Source: Persicaria tinctoria (lineage: Eukaryota > Streptophyta > Magnoliopsida > Caryophyllales > Polygonaceae). Taken from it: a DNA stretch of 64,000 nucleotides. Numbering within the stretch: position 1 is the first letter of the stretch; every line of letters starts with the position of its first letter. A model generated the notes under the pieces. The model did no database searches and was not told the origin of the DNA. It saw only the letters and a list, made by a program, of their open reading frames with translations. The stretch spans positions 65,627,538-65,691,537 of the forward strand of contig JBANSL010000007.1 in NCBI GenBank assembly GCA_037127255.1. The letters are read 5' to 3'. Of this stretch, positions 23,092 through 33,480 are shown one piece after another. Position numbers and translations under genes: made by a program.

Positions 23092-25052
23092 TGTTTTTGC
23101 AGGAGTAAGTCAAGTATAGAATAGAATATGGTTTAGATTGACTTCCCTGTCTCAGCAAATAAATACAAGACTTCCTCCCGTTGTAGTAAGAGAAAAGTCA
23201 GGATCGAATCCACGAGGAAGCACGTCAGCGGTTCTCAGGTAGCAACAGATTCTCACAGCAGCAGCAGAAAAACACAGAAACAAACATAGAAGCAGAAACA
23301 AATAATCCCGGCAAGGGCAACTAAAATAAAAGCAAATACAGAAGCAAACAAAGCAAACGAAAGCAAGGCAGATAACTCGACAGAGACAGCAGCAGGCAAG
23401 TCGACAACAGTAAGTTACTCGGGCAAAGAACTCGACCGAGCTTGTCGACACAAGTTGTCGACGTCGATAACTTGTCGACACAAACTTGTCGACACAGCAA
23501 AGAAATCGACAACAGACAGCAAAGAATCAGAACTCGACAAGAAAGAACTCGACGTCGACAAGGTATGTCGATATCGACAACTCTTCGAAATCGATAAGAA
23601 CATAAATTTAAAGATGCAAAAGCTTTTCGAACACGGAACGAATGTAAACACGAAATAAACTTCAATAAACTAAAAGACTTCCAAGGCTAGGGTTTCGACA
23701 CCACAACGATAACCATGCAAAGTAACACATAAAGGCATAAAAGATCATGCTTTCCATCTAAATAACTTTCGTTATTAACAAATAGGAATATAGAGGCTTT
23801 CGCATAAACCCTAATTGTTACTAACCCTTTTCACATAATTAATCCAAGTTGTATTAAGATCACTTTCGCTTCAATAACACAAACAAGGATCACCTTCAAC
23901 TCTCGCAAAAGAATCATGCTCATAGGGAAAGAGGATGAATTGCACAAAAGATCTGACCTTTATTGCATCGCCTCACATGGCCACCGTCGGGCTCACCCCA
24001 GCCCCAGAAGTGGGTGGACTACTCGCTCTTCATTGTAATAACCAACATCTTTGATTTAAAAGAAACGAATTGCATTAACTAAATTTAAAGCCTTTACAAT
24101 TTCGGCAATCAACTTTCGCAAATCGCCAAAACCTTAAAAACCTCAAACTCCTAAACTATCTCTGTGGCTAACTACTACTCTCTGACTGAAATTGAATCTA
24201 GAATTGAATTGTGATGGAATCCCTCAAACTGAGCCCCCTAGGGCCTTATTTATAGGCTTCTTTCCCTAGCTATTCTAGGATAGAACAACTATATCTATAT
24301 CTAAATCTATATCTAAAAGCTTAATGATAAATAAAAGATAAATAACATAATGTAATTAAATCTAAAAATCTTCAAGTGGATGAATCTTCTCTTTCATGAT
24401 GAATCTTGATAGAATAGGATAGATCTCGTCCAGATTCGAATTCCTTCTCGATCTCGGCTTTCTGGACTCCTCGACATGTCTTCTCGACACGGACTTCTCC
24501 TCGATCTCGACTTCTGAAGTGCTCGACAAATCTTCTCGACATGTCTTCTCGATATCGACAAAAGTTGTCGATGTCTAGAAGTTTCTTCGTCTGGTGCTCG
24601 TGCTCGACGTCTAGAACACATGTCGAGTTGATAACTCCTCGATGTCGACAAATCTTGTCGATATCGATAACTTTCCTCAGCTCCCAGCTCTGTTCGTAAA
24701 ACGCACTTTCCCGATGCCTCGGTTGTCGGATTGACGCATATGACCATGCGTTGGAAAGCTCTTTCCGAGGGCTACAACTCTGATGAAGACAGCACAACCT
24801 GATTCAGAACGATGTAAACCGGAAATTGGCCTTCTCTCCAGCTGCACCATTCTTGGCTTCTCCATGACTTTCCATTAAGCTCCAAAATGCGTCCGATTTC
24901 TGCGAAATATGACAAAACTTGTGTAGACCTCCATATATTACAACTAAGCATAAACTACACATATTTTGTATCATTCAAGCCCAAATGTATGAAATGCGTG
25001 CAGAAATCGATATAAAAATATATATAAAACATGGCAAATTAGGCTCACAACA
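23092..25052 (-). repeat. 3' LTR of element D
   Basis: On the minus strand it starts TGTTGTGAGCC and ends TGCAAAAACA. TCGA-rich palindrome blocks lie at 23409-23600 and 24430-24680. Between them, TATAAATAA (minus, 24247-24255) is the likely TATA box, so U3 is about 800 bp and R-U5 about 1150 bp. Confidence 0.95.
24247..24255 (-). promoter_or_regulatory. Likely TATA box in the left LTR of element D
   Basis: TATAAATAA on the minus strand. The active copy would be the identical site in the 5' LTR at 28588-28596. Confidence 0.55.
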
Positions 25053-25094
25053 AACACCCCATACTTAAGCTTGCTTGTCCTCAAGCAATACTTT
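25053..25094 (-). other. Hairpin and polypurine tract before the 3' LTR (element D)
   Basis: Minus strand: TTGCTTGAGGACAAGCAA (7-bp stem, AGGA loop), then GCTTAAGTATGGGGTGTT and the LTR. It corresponds to 623-658 in the related element. Confidence 0.8.
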
Positions 25095-26242
25095 TAATTG
25101 TCATTCAGGAGAAGAAATCAAAACTCTCAACATCATAGATTCATTGCCATATGTCCCTGCAATCAATTACCATCCTTGAAAAGGTACTAGTGTCACAGAT
25201 CCATGCATGTGCAAATAAAAGCAACATCTACTCACAAAAGGAGGGTTATGCAAAACATTCATTCGTGACAAAGCATTGATAATCAAGAAGACTTTAATTT
25301 AAGCTCAAATAAGGAGTAGATTGGTAAAAGGCTAAAGGTGGGCAATTTTTGGCAATGTGGTGCTTTTTGATTCCGGGGAAATGGAGTATTTTTCAAACTG
25401 AATTTCATACCACATTCTTTCTCCATATAATTCATCACCTTTCATATTGCTTTTCTCAATAATAATGCTTTTACCTCTCTTACCTCAGCACTGCCTTCTC
25501 GCGAGTCGCAAACATGGGTGTCATGAATGGCCCCGGATACTTAGTGTTTTGGACTCCTCACAATGTGTCCCATCTCTCCAAACTATTATCTTAGAGAGCA
25601 GGGTCGATCTACCTTTATCTTCTGAGGTGATCGGATTTTCTTTCACTCATTAAATTTTCCATATACTTCAAATAATTTCCTTCCAAACTCCAATAATGAT
25701 AATAAAAACACAAAACACCATATAACATCTCCATAATGTAACATCATTCTCAACATAATCCCCGGATAGGAAATAAGGTAAAGAATGGCAATATTTAGAT
25801 CATGTGGAGCAATATTTGAAATAAGGCATATTATGGCTTTTGTGATGCATAAGCATAGGTATGGCTAGGATTATAAACATATGAGCATTATATGGAAATA
25901 TAAAGTCCTCCATCATCTTATCATGCATCATGTCAAAAGCAACTTCAAATTTTACCTCCTTTCATGGTTTTCAAGAAATAATGCACTTCATTGTGACTTC
26001 CCTTTACTAGGCAATTTCATGCTATATCTCTAATGAATCCAATTTTGCATCGTCGAGTCCAATATAAGCTTCCATGACATTATTCAAAATTTCAATGGGG
26101 GTCATTTTTCAAGACTTTTGGAAAACATGCATATAAGCATATAAATCAAATAATGCATTCCAAAATAGCCATGTATAAGCAATTCAAAGAAATAATGCAC
26201 AAAGTAATGTCAAATATGATCAAATATGCACAAAGTAAGCCC
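25095..26242 (-). other. 3' noncoding region of element D
   Basis: About 1.15 kb without a supported gene. On the minus strand 25351-25382 reads CCCCGGAATCAAAAAGCACC, then ACATTGCC, the counterpart of the CCCGGA block in the Athila elements. I did not find the fixed-loop GAGAATAAAATTCA hairpin here. Confidence 0.6.
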
Positions 26243-26290
26243 TTCCCCCACCCCATACTTAAACATTACAGTGTCCTCACGGTATAAAAA
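26243..26290 (-). other. Post-ORF AGGA-loop hairpin and purine tract (element D)
   Basis: Minus strand: ACCGTGAGGACACTGT with GTG/CAC next to the AGGA loop, then TTTAAGTATGGGGTGGGGGA. It has the position and form of the post-env cassette of the Athila elements. Confidence 0.6.
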
Positions 26291-26552
26291 CAAGGGTAAA
26301 GAAAGAAACTCACAAGACAGGTGCGCAGAGCCTCAAAATGTCGAATGGAAGCACCTCCTGGGCCGAGTATGAATGTAGCTTGGTTCTATCCATGGACCTG
26401 AAAAGTATGGAAGACATATACCCACAATAGAAAAACTAAAAGTTCCAAACCAAAAACAAACAAAAGCAACAATGTCCAAAAGTCCCAAAAATAAATGTCT
26501 ATTTACAAGCTCTAGATTTTATAGTCGCTAGGCCGACTTTCTCCATTAAGCT

Positions 26553-27260
26553 TTAGCCTGGCTCATCTTTGTCTGGAGGTATAGGTAGATCTGGTGGTTC
26601 CTCCGGTGGTGGGAAGCTTGGAATGTCATCCGGGGGCATCATGTGAAGAAGCTTAAACCTCCCCGAGTGAATGCTCCATGGCTTCACCCATCCATCTTCA
26701 TGTGTTCCAGCTGGCATGCATAAAGGAATATATAAAGGAAATTTGCATACCTCACAATCATACCTCCTCCGCTTTATTGGTTGATTTGTTTGCACATCTC
26801 CACTACAGCAAACCGGTGGAGTTGGAAGAGATGCTTCCACCTTATCTTGTGGAGCTTCATGCCACTTTGCGAGGACCCCATACTTGAATACGAACATCGG
26901 TTGCTCAAAATCATCGGGGATAGCCTTCACCTCATAAGGCAAAAGCGACTTTGAAACATCATGGGCAACGACGTCCGACTTCTTCGTTGGTGGCTCTTCT
27001 TCTTTTTGGGATCCTTCAAATGGTTTTTCAAAGATAGGTAGCAAAGTTGGAATTGAGATCGTGGAGGGACATACCTGGGTATAGACGGGTTCATAGAATG
27101 GGTATTCCCGTCTAAGCAACGCAAGCTTAGCTTCCGCCTGTCTTACACGCTCAACTGCCTTTTCCCTTTCTGCTCTCTCAGTGGCAAGAGCAGCTTTTTT
27201 GGCGGCTATTTCCCTCTGAAGCCTCTCAATCAGTTGTTCTGGTGTTTCTGCGGCCGCCAT
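26553..27260 (-). CDS. Orphan 235-residue protein of element D
   Basis: An intact frame starting 152 bases after the primer site, the only substantial ORF of the element. Residues about 5-50 are an Ala/Glu/Arg/Lys-rich heptad-like coiled coil (IERLQREIAAKKAALATERA onward). The middle is Pro- and Lys-containing. Residues about 165-180 include a CEVCKFPLYIPLC cluster with three cysteines, and the C terminus is Pro/Asp/Glu-rich (PPPEEPPDLPIPPDKDEPG). I do not recognise it as gag, nucleocapsid or polymerase. It is followed by the post-env-type hairpin, so it occupies the env-side position, or it may be a replaced gag. Its persistence in a young element suggests a role, which is inference. Confidence 0.6.
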   Translation of the reverse strand: MAAAETPEQLIERLQREIAAKKAALATERAEREKAVERVRQAEAKLALLRREYPFYEPVYTQVCPSTISIPTLLPIFEKPFEGSQKEEEPPTKKSDVVAHDVSKSLLPYEVKAIPDDFEQPMFVFKYGVLAKWHEAPQDKVEASLPTPPVCCSGDVQTNQPIKRRRYDCEVCKFPLYIPLCMPAGTHEDGWVKPWSIHSGRFKLLHMMPPDDIPSFPPPEEPPDLPIPPDKDEPG

Positions 27261-27412
27261 GGCTCTCTTTTTAGTTTAGAGTGGATGTGTATAAGACATT
27301 CCGGATCATCTAAGGTGTCAAACTCAGGTGGTTGACCAGAACGGCGCATACACCTGCAAACTAACTCAAAGAAACAGTGAGAAATGACTACCTAAGGCGC
27401 GATTGATTGCTT

Positions 27413-27429
27413 CCCCGGCAACGGCGCCA
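27413..27429 (-). other. Primer binding site of element D, tRNA-Asp
   Basis: TGGCGCCGTTGCCGGGG on the minus strand, a perfect complement to the plant tRNA-Asp 3' end, three bases inside the 5' LTR boundary. Confidence 0.95.
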
Positions 27430-27432
27430 ATT

Positions 27433-29393
27433 TGTTGTTGCAGGAGTAAGTCAAGTATAGAATAGAATATGGTTTAGATTGACTTCCCTGTCTCAGCAAA
27501 TAAATACAAGACTTCCTCCCGTTGTAGTAAGAGAAAAGTCAGGATCGAATCCACGAGGAAGCACGTCAGCAGTTCTCAGGTAGCAACAGATTCTCACAGC
27601 AGCAGCAGAAAAACACAGAAACAAACACAGAAGCAGAAACAAATAATCCCGGCAAGGGCAACTAAATTAAAAGCAAAGACAGAAGCAAACAAAGCAAACG
27701 AAAGCAAGGCAGATAACTCGACAGAGACAGCAGCAGGCAAGTCGACAACAGTAAGTTACTCGGGCAAAGAACTCGACCGAGCTTGTCGACACAAGTTGTC
27801 GACGTCGATAACTTCTCGACACAAACTTGTCGACACAGCAAAGAAATCGACAACAGACATCAAAGAATCAGAACTCGACAAGAAAGAACTCGACGTCGAC
27901 AAGGTATGTCGATATCGACAACTCTTCGAAATCGATAAGAACATAAATTTAAAGATGCAAAAGCTTTTCGAACACGGAACGAATGTAAACACGAAATAAA
28001 CTTCAATAAACTAAAAGACTTCCAAGGCTAGGGTTTCGACACCACAACGATAACCATGCAAAGTAACACATAAAGGCATAAAAGATCATGCTTTCCATCT
28101 AAATAACTTTCGTTATTAACAAATAGGAATATAGAGGCTTTCGCATAAACCCTAATTGTTACTAACCCTTTTCACATAATTAATCCAAGTTGTATTAAGA
28201 TCACTTTCGCTTCAATAACACAAACAAGGATCACCTTCAACTCTCGCAAAAGAATCATGCTCATAGGGAAAGAGGATGAATTGCACAAAAGATCTGACCT
28301 TTATTGCATCGCCTCACATGGCCACCGTCGGGCTCACCCCAGCCCCAGAAGTGGGTGGACTACTCGCTCTTCATTGTAATAACCAACATCTTTGATTTAA
28401 AAGAAACGAATTGCATTAACTAAATTTAAAGCCTTTACAATTTCGGCAATCAACTTTCGCAAATCGCCAAAACCTTAAAAACCTCAAACTCCTAAACTAT
28501 CTCTGTGGCTAACTACTACTCTCTGACTGAAATTGAATCTAGAATTGAATTGTGATGGAATCCCTCAAACTGAGCCCCCTAGGGCCTTATTTATAGGCTT
28601 CTTTCCCTAGCTATTCTAGGATAGAACAACTATATCTATATCTAAATCTATATCTAAAAGCTTAATGATAAATAAAAGATAAATAACATAATGTAATTAA
28701 ATCTAAAAATCTTCAAGTGGATGAATCTTCTCTTTCATGATGAATCTTGATAGAATAGGATAGATCTCGTCCAGATTCGAATTCCTTCTCGATCTCGGCT
28801 TTCTGGACTCCTCGACATGTCTTCTCGACACGGACTTCTCCTCGATCTCGACTTCTGAAGTGCTCGACAAATCTTCTCGACATGTCTTCTCGATATCGAC
28901 AAAAGTTGTCGATGTCTAGAAGTTTCTTCGTCTGGTGCTCGTGCTCGACGTCTAGAACACATGTCGAGTTGATAACTCCTCGATGTCGACAAATCTTGTC
29001 GATATCGATAACTTTCCTCAGCTCCCAGCTCTGTTCGTAAAACGCACTTTCCCGATGCCTCGGTTGTCGGATTGACGCATATGACCATGCGTTGGAAAGC
29101 GCTTTCCGAGGGCTACAACTCTCATGAAGACATCACAGCCTGATTCAGAACGATGTAAACCGGAAATTGGCCTTGTCTCCAGCTGCACCATTCTTGGCTT
29201 CTCCATGACTTTCCATTAAGCTCCAAAATGCGTCCGATTTCTGCGAAATATGACAAAACTTGTGTAGACCTCCACATATTACAACTAAGCATAAACTACA
29301 CATATTTTGTATCATTCAAGCCCAAATGTCTGAAATGCGTGCAGAAATCGATATAAAAATATATATAAAACATGGCAAATTAGGCTCACAACA
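27433..29393 (-). repeat. 5' LTR of element D
   Basis: Same length as the other LTR, offset 4341 bases. TCGA palindrome blocks at about 27750-27941 and 28771-29021. TATAAATAA on the minus strand at 28588-28596. Confidence 0.95.
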
Positions 29394-29590
29394 GTCTCTC
29401 ACATATATATTTCTCATCATTCTATTGTTATTTGTCACTTTTAATTACAATATCTCTTAAATTGTCTACTACTTTTGGGCTTGGTCAAACTGGTTTAAAG
29501 CTATTCATTGACACTCCACCAGTCCTTGTGATACGATACTTGAATACTACAATTGACACCGTATTCTTGCGGGGTTGGTTTTAGCAACAT
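29394..29590 (+). repeat. 3' LTR of element E, part right of the inserted element
   Basis: Continues the LTR interrupted at 23091 and matches 14087-14285. The exact LTR end is not certain. Confidence 0.6.
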
Positions 29591-31785
29591 CAACCTCAAC
29601 GGTTCATCAAAATCATAAGACATAATTTGTGTGATATAAAATCCTACTAGATCGTCATAATTATCAACATTTAATCTCCTATAATAATTCATCACAAGTC
29701 ATGCTATTATTCATACATATCATACTGTTAGTCAAACGATCATATTATCATGCTAGTTAGTCATCGAATAAGTCTTATTCCCAAGTTAGTTTCAAAACCG
29801 TTTCAAATCCCAATTAAATAGTTAAGTATTCCGACCATTGAAAATACTCGCCAAATTCTCTTTTAAATTTATTTATTAGATTACTGTCCAACCTTGAAAT
29901 TCTTTTCCAAATTCTTTATAAATCTTTAAGTCCCAATAATATATTTTAAATCTCAAATAGTATTACATGATATTTTAAAGGGCAAATTGCAGAAAATAAC
30001 ACGAACTTTATAGGTGGTTGCACTCAGTGGCACAAACTTAAAGAAATACAAAAATAATCACCAACTTTGGGGTTTAGTTGCGGTCAGTGACACATACCCC
30101 ATATCTCACTAATGTGGAGTAGTGGGGGTGCTTACATGAAATTTTTTTAATTAAAAAGACATATATCGAGATATGGATTAGTGAGAATGTTTGCAAATGT
30201 AACATTTGCAAATTAAAATAACTAAATTTTAATTTGCAAATGTTATATTTAATTGTCACAATTATATTTGATTTGGAATTACATGAAATAAAAAATAAAA
30301 TTGGAACCTAGCTAGTTTCATAATTTGGGCACATCTTTTATGTCTTATAATTTTTTTAAAAAAAATCCATATAAGCATTCCCACTAATTAATCGGAGCAA
30401 ATCCTCTGCCCCATTTTTTCGCCCCAAACACCATATCCCACATAATTATTTTACCTTCAAATTAAAATTAAATTTTTTTAAAAAAATATATTTAGCTTCT
30501 ACATACTTATTTTAACATATTTGAAAAAAAAATCTTAAAAAATCAATCTAGAAAAATTATAATAATTCAAAAGAGATATAAAGATTTTTTAAAGTTATAA
30601 AAATATGTGATTTTACTATAGATTTTAAAAAAATATATAATTTAATTTTTTAAGATTTTTTTTTTCAAATATGTTATAATAAGTAGGTAGAAGTTAAATA
30701 TATTTTTTAAATTTTTTAAATTTTAATTTGAAGGTAAAATAATTATGTGGGATGGGGTGTTGGGGCATGAAAATGGAGCAGAGGATTTGCTCCCCTAATT
30801 CATATCTCGCCATATGGCTTTTTAATTAAAAAAGTTTAATGTAAGCACCCACATTAGCAAGATATGGGTTATTTTAGCAAGATATGGGGTATGTGCCACT
30901 GACCGCAACTAAACCCCAAAGTTGGTGATTATTTTTGTATTTCTTTAAGTTTGTGCCACTGAGTGCAACCACCCCTAAAGTTCGTGCTGTTTTCTGCAAT
31001 TTGCCCTATTTTAAATACCATTTATTTAACACGTTTACAAATTATTTCCAAATCCCCTAAAATCCCGATCATTTTTATTTAATAAATCAACCCTTATAAT
31101 TCTTCCAAAATATAATAATTTATCTTTTAAATCCTCAAATACTATTATAATATATTTTAATTATCGTCAATTAGTTAAATAATAAACGGATAACCCGAAC
31201 CGAACCGAACCAAACCCGCTAATTAATCCCAACCTGGTTATATAACAAATATATATATATATAACTATGAAATGTTAGCAAGTTTTTTTTGGTAGCTCGA
31301 GACCTTGCTCCCGACGCCGCTCCGAAAAATTAGGATTTGAAAATCCGAGCCTTTACATTTGTATAGAGAATTGATTTGCAATTGATTCAATAACTGGTTG
31401 TGCGTGTCGATTGTCTTTGTTGATTTCCTTTAAGCTTAATCGGTTATTGAATTGAATCTTGATAGTTTCAAGATTGTTTGATAATTAGGGTTTTCAAGGT
31501 CTGGTTGTCCTGTTAACTAGATTTGATAAGGAATTGGATTCAAAAGACCTAGTCTTTCCACAACAAAGTATTCAAGAGGAAGTTATCTTTTCGATATCAA
31601 TGATCAATGAATAAAACCTGAGTGTTGAGATTGATTGACCTGAGCTATTCTCTCATATTTATTCACTTAATCTGTTTTACTTTATTGTTTTGCTTACTAT
31701 TGTTTCTTAGTTAGTTAGTCCAAACCATCGAAATCACCCATTTGTGTTTCTTGTTCTTGTTGACACTTGATTTGCATACAAATCG
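29591..31785 (+). other. Noncoding DNA, second copy of 14286-15456, with an insertion
   Basis: Same sequence as in the first copy, split at 29979/31007 by the foldback element. No gene is supported in it. Confidence 0.6.
29980..31006. mobile_element. Mutator-like foldback MITE (1027 bp)
   Basis: Ends GGGCAAATTGCAGAAAATAA and its complement. The inverted arms extend far inward (TGACCGCAACTAAACCCCAA, AGCAAATCCTCTGC and TTCTACATACTTATT blocks have inverted partners), so nearly the whole element folds on itself. A 9-bp target duplication TATTTTAAA lies at 29971-29979 and 31007-31015, and the single uninserted copy is visible at about 14680. Nine bases fits Mutator-like transposition. No transposase. 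Confidence 0.9.
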
Positions 31786-32861
31786 TTGACTCTCTGTCAA
31801 CCACCCTTTCCCCATGCCTTAAGATCTGATCGTAAGTGGAAAGATGTACAAATTCTTTATGACACCTTTTCTCATTGTGAGGTAAATATTCCACTCTTTA
31901 ATTTAATTAAGACTGTGCCTCGCTATGTGAAATTTTTGAAAGAGTTATGCACGATGAAGCGCAAGAAAAGGATGAGAAATAAGGAAAAGGTAAGTTTAAG
32001 CGAAAATGTGTCTGCTTTGCTTCAGAAACGATTGCCTGAAAAATGCGGAGATCTAGGTATGTTTGTGCGATAGGTAATGCTAGCTTCACCAAAGCTATGT
32101 TAGACCTAGGTTCTTAAATTAATGTTATGTTCTATAACTTATACATGTTTTTGGGTCTCAATTCATTATCTGTAACTGGTCTTACTATACAACTCGCTGA
32201 TCGCTCTAGTATTAAGCCTAGAGGAGTTGTGGAAGATGTGTTGGTAAAGGTAAATGGTTTGATTTTTCCAGCTGATTTCTTCATTCTAGACATGAAACAA
32301 GGTACGCCTGAAACCCCGATAATTTTGGGAAGGCCATTCTTGCGAACGGCTAAAACTATCTTGCGAACGGCTAAAACTAAGATTGTTTGTTTTGAAGGTT
32401 CACTAACTATGGAATTTGAGGGTAGAAAGATTGAATTTTCTATATTTGAGCCTATTGTTTCTTCTACCAATGATTCTCTAGATGTTCTTGACTCTAATGA
32501 AGATAATCACACGAATGAATCAACCATTTTTTTATATGCTTCTGCTAAAAATAAATCAATGAGTCTTCAGTTTTCTAACAAAAATAAAAATGGATTAGGG
32601 AAAGAGATTGAAAAGAAAATTGAGAATTTGTTTAAGTCACATGAAAATGTGCCTCATTCAAATGATTCTATTGTTATTCCCTGTGAAAATGCGATTCCTA
32701 ATACTGCTGAGGTTTTTGCAATTGCAGGACAACCTCCCGGAGTTACTTATGTCAAAGAGGAATCGAAGGATGCTATTGATGGCTATGTCGGAAAAGTTCC
32801 TAAAGTTCCACCCCTCGTTCTAAAAAGGACAAGTGTGGGGGATCTTGGTGGAATAATTTGA
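31786..32861 (+). pseudogene. Athila gag-protease junction remnant, second copy
   Basis: Same start as 15457-15985, but continuing further: IQLADRSSIKPRGVVEDVLV, PADFFILDM, then PIILGRPFL, a short duplication around LRTAKTILRTAKTK (about 32335-32375), and TMEFEGRKIEFSIF. The catalytic-site region again has DLGS followed by TAA. After about residue 110 of the 244-codon frame it enters the protease-RT linker and ends at 32861; RT, RNase H and integrase are absent, and the post-pol hairpin follows within 50 bases, so a large internal deletion removed them. Confidence 0.8.
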
Positions 32862-32897
32862 TCAAGATTGCATCACGTCGAGCCAAAGACGTGAAAC

Positions 32898-32931
32898 AAA
32901 GGCGCTTCTTGGGAGGCAACCCAAGGTAGTT
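32898..32931 (+). other. Post-pol hairpin (element G side)
   Basis: GCGCTT then CTTGGGAGGCAACCCAAG (32908-32925), followed by GTAGTTAG. It marks the normal end of pol although pol itself is deleted here. Confidence 0.7.
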
Positions 32932-33077
32932 AGTGATATTTCTATTTCTTTTGCATTTGTTTTTTTCAATTCAATAATGTAGGAGCAACTCTTGTCAACG
33001 GATTTTGGAAGTTACTATAACTGAAATCGATGTTGGGTTTAAGTTGTAATTGATTTCAAAGATGGAGTGCATTCTGT

Positions 33078-33126
33078 GGACACGGCGCCCGGCGCCTCTA
33101 CCGCGGTTCCCGCCGTCTACGTGTCC
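33078..33126 (+). repeat. GC-rich nested palindrome block, GGCGCC type
   Basis: GGACACG and CGTGTCC form outer arms around GGCGCCCGGCGCC and further inverted pieces. Position after the post-pol hairpin is the same as for 7255 and 18231, but the core sequence is different. AT-rich DNA follows. Confidence 0.65.
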
Positions 33127-33480
33127 GCCTGACGAATCCGAATTTTGGTAAATTTTGGAAAGTGAAGTTCTATTTTTATTATTTTCCGAATTATTTTTCT
33201 TAGGACTAGATTATTTTCTTCTATTTTTGGTTTTAGGACTAGATTATTTCCTCTTTACTTTAGGTTCGATTAGTTTTTCTATCTTAGGATTAGTATTTTA
33301 TCTTTTATATATCTTCTATTTTGTTTTAGGATTAGATATTTCTTTTTAGGATTAGTTTCTTTGTTTCCTAGGATTAGATTTATATTTATTTATATTCTAT
33401 TATATCTATATCTAATATTATCCATTTTCTTTTTGATAGATTTCCTTCCAACTTACCATATAATATCTCTCCTTATTTGT
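33127..33480 (+). other. T-rich leader-like DNA with repeated TTAGGACTAG / TTAGGATTAG
   Basis: No gene. The segment resembles the region between palindromes and env leader of the other Athila elements, or part of an LTR. Short repeats of TTAGGA-TAG occur about eight times. Confidence 0.4.

Larger units (their letters stand above)
23092..29393 (-). mobile_element. Complete young non-autonomous family-1 LTR retrotransposon (element D, 6302 bp)
   Basis: Two LTRs of exactly 1961 bp (23092-25052 and 27433-29393) with about 14 differences by eye, so over 99% identical. Target duplication GTCTC lies at 23087-23091 and 29394-29398, and the empty site is visible at about 14086-14091. On the minus strand the order is 5' LTR, tRNA-Asp primer site, one 235-codon ORF, a post-ORF AGGA hairpin with purine tract, about 1.2 kb noncoding, a pre-LTR hairpin with purine tract, and 3' LTR. 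There is no gag, protease, RT, RNase H or integrase, so movement must have used enzymes from another element, most likely an Athila relative. Confidence 0.95.

Noticed and set aside
23152..23665. Minus-strand Cys/Leu-rich frames in the LTR of element D, repeated at about 27.66-27.99 kb
   Set aside because: They come from low-complexity and TCGA-repeat LTR sequence; no domain is seen.
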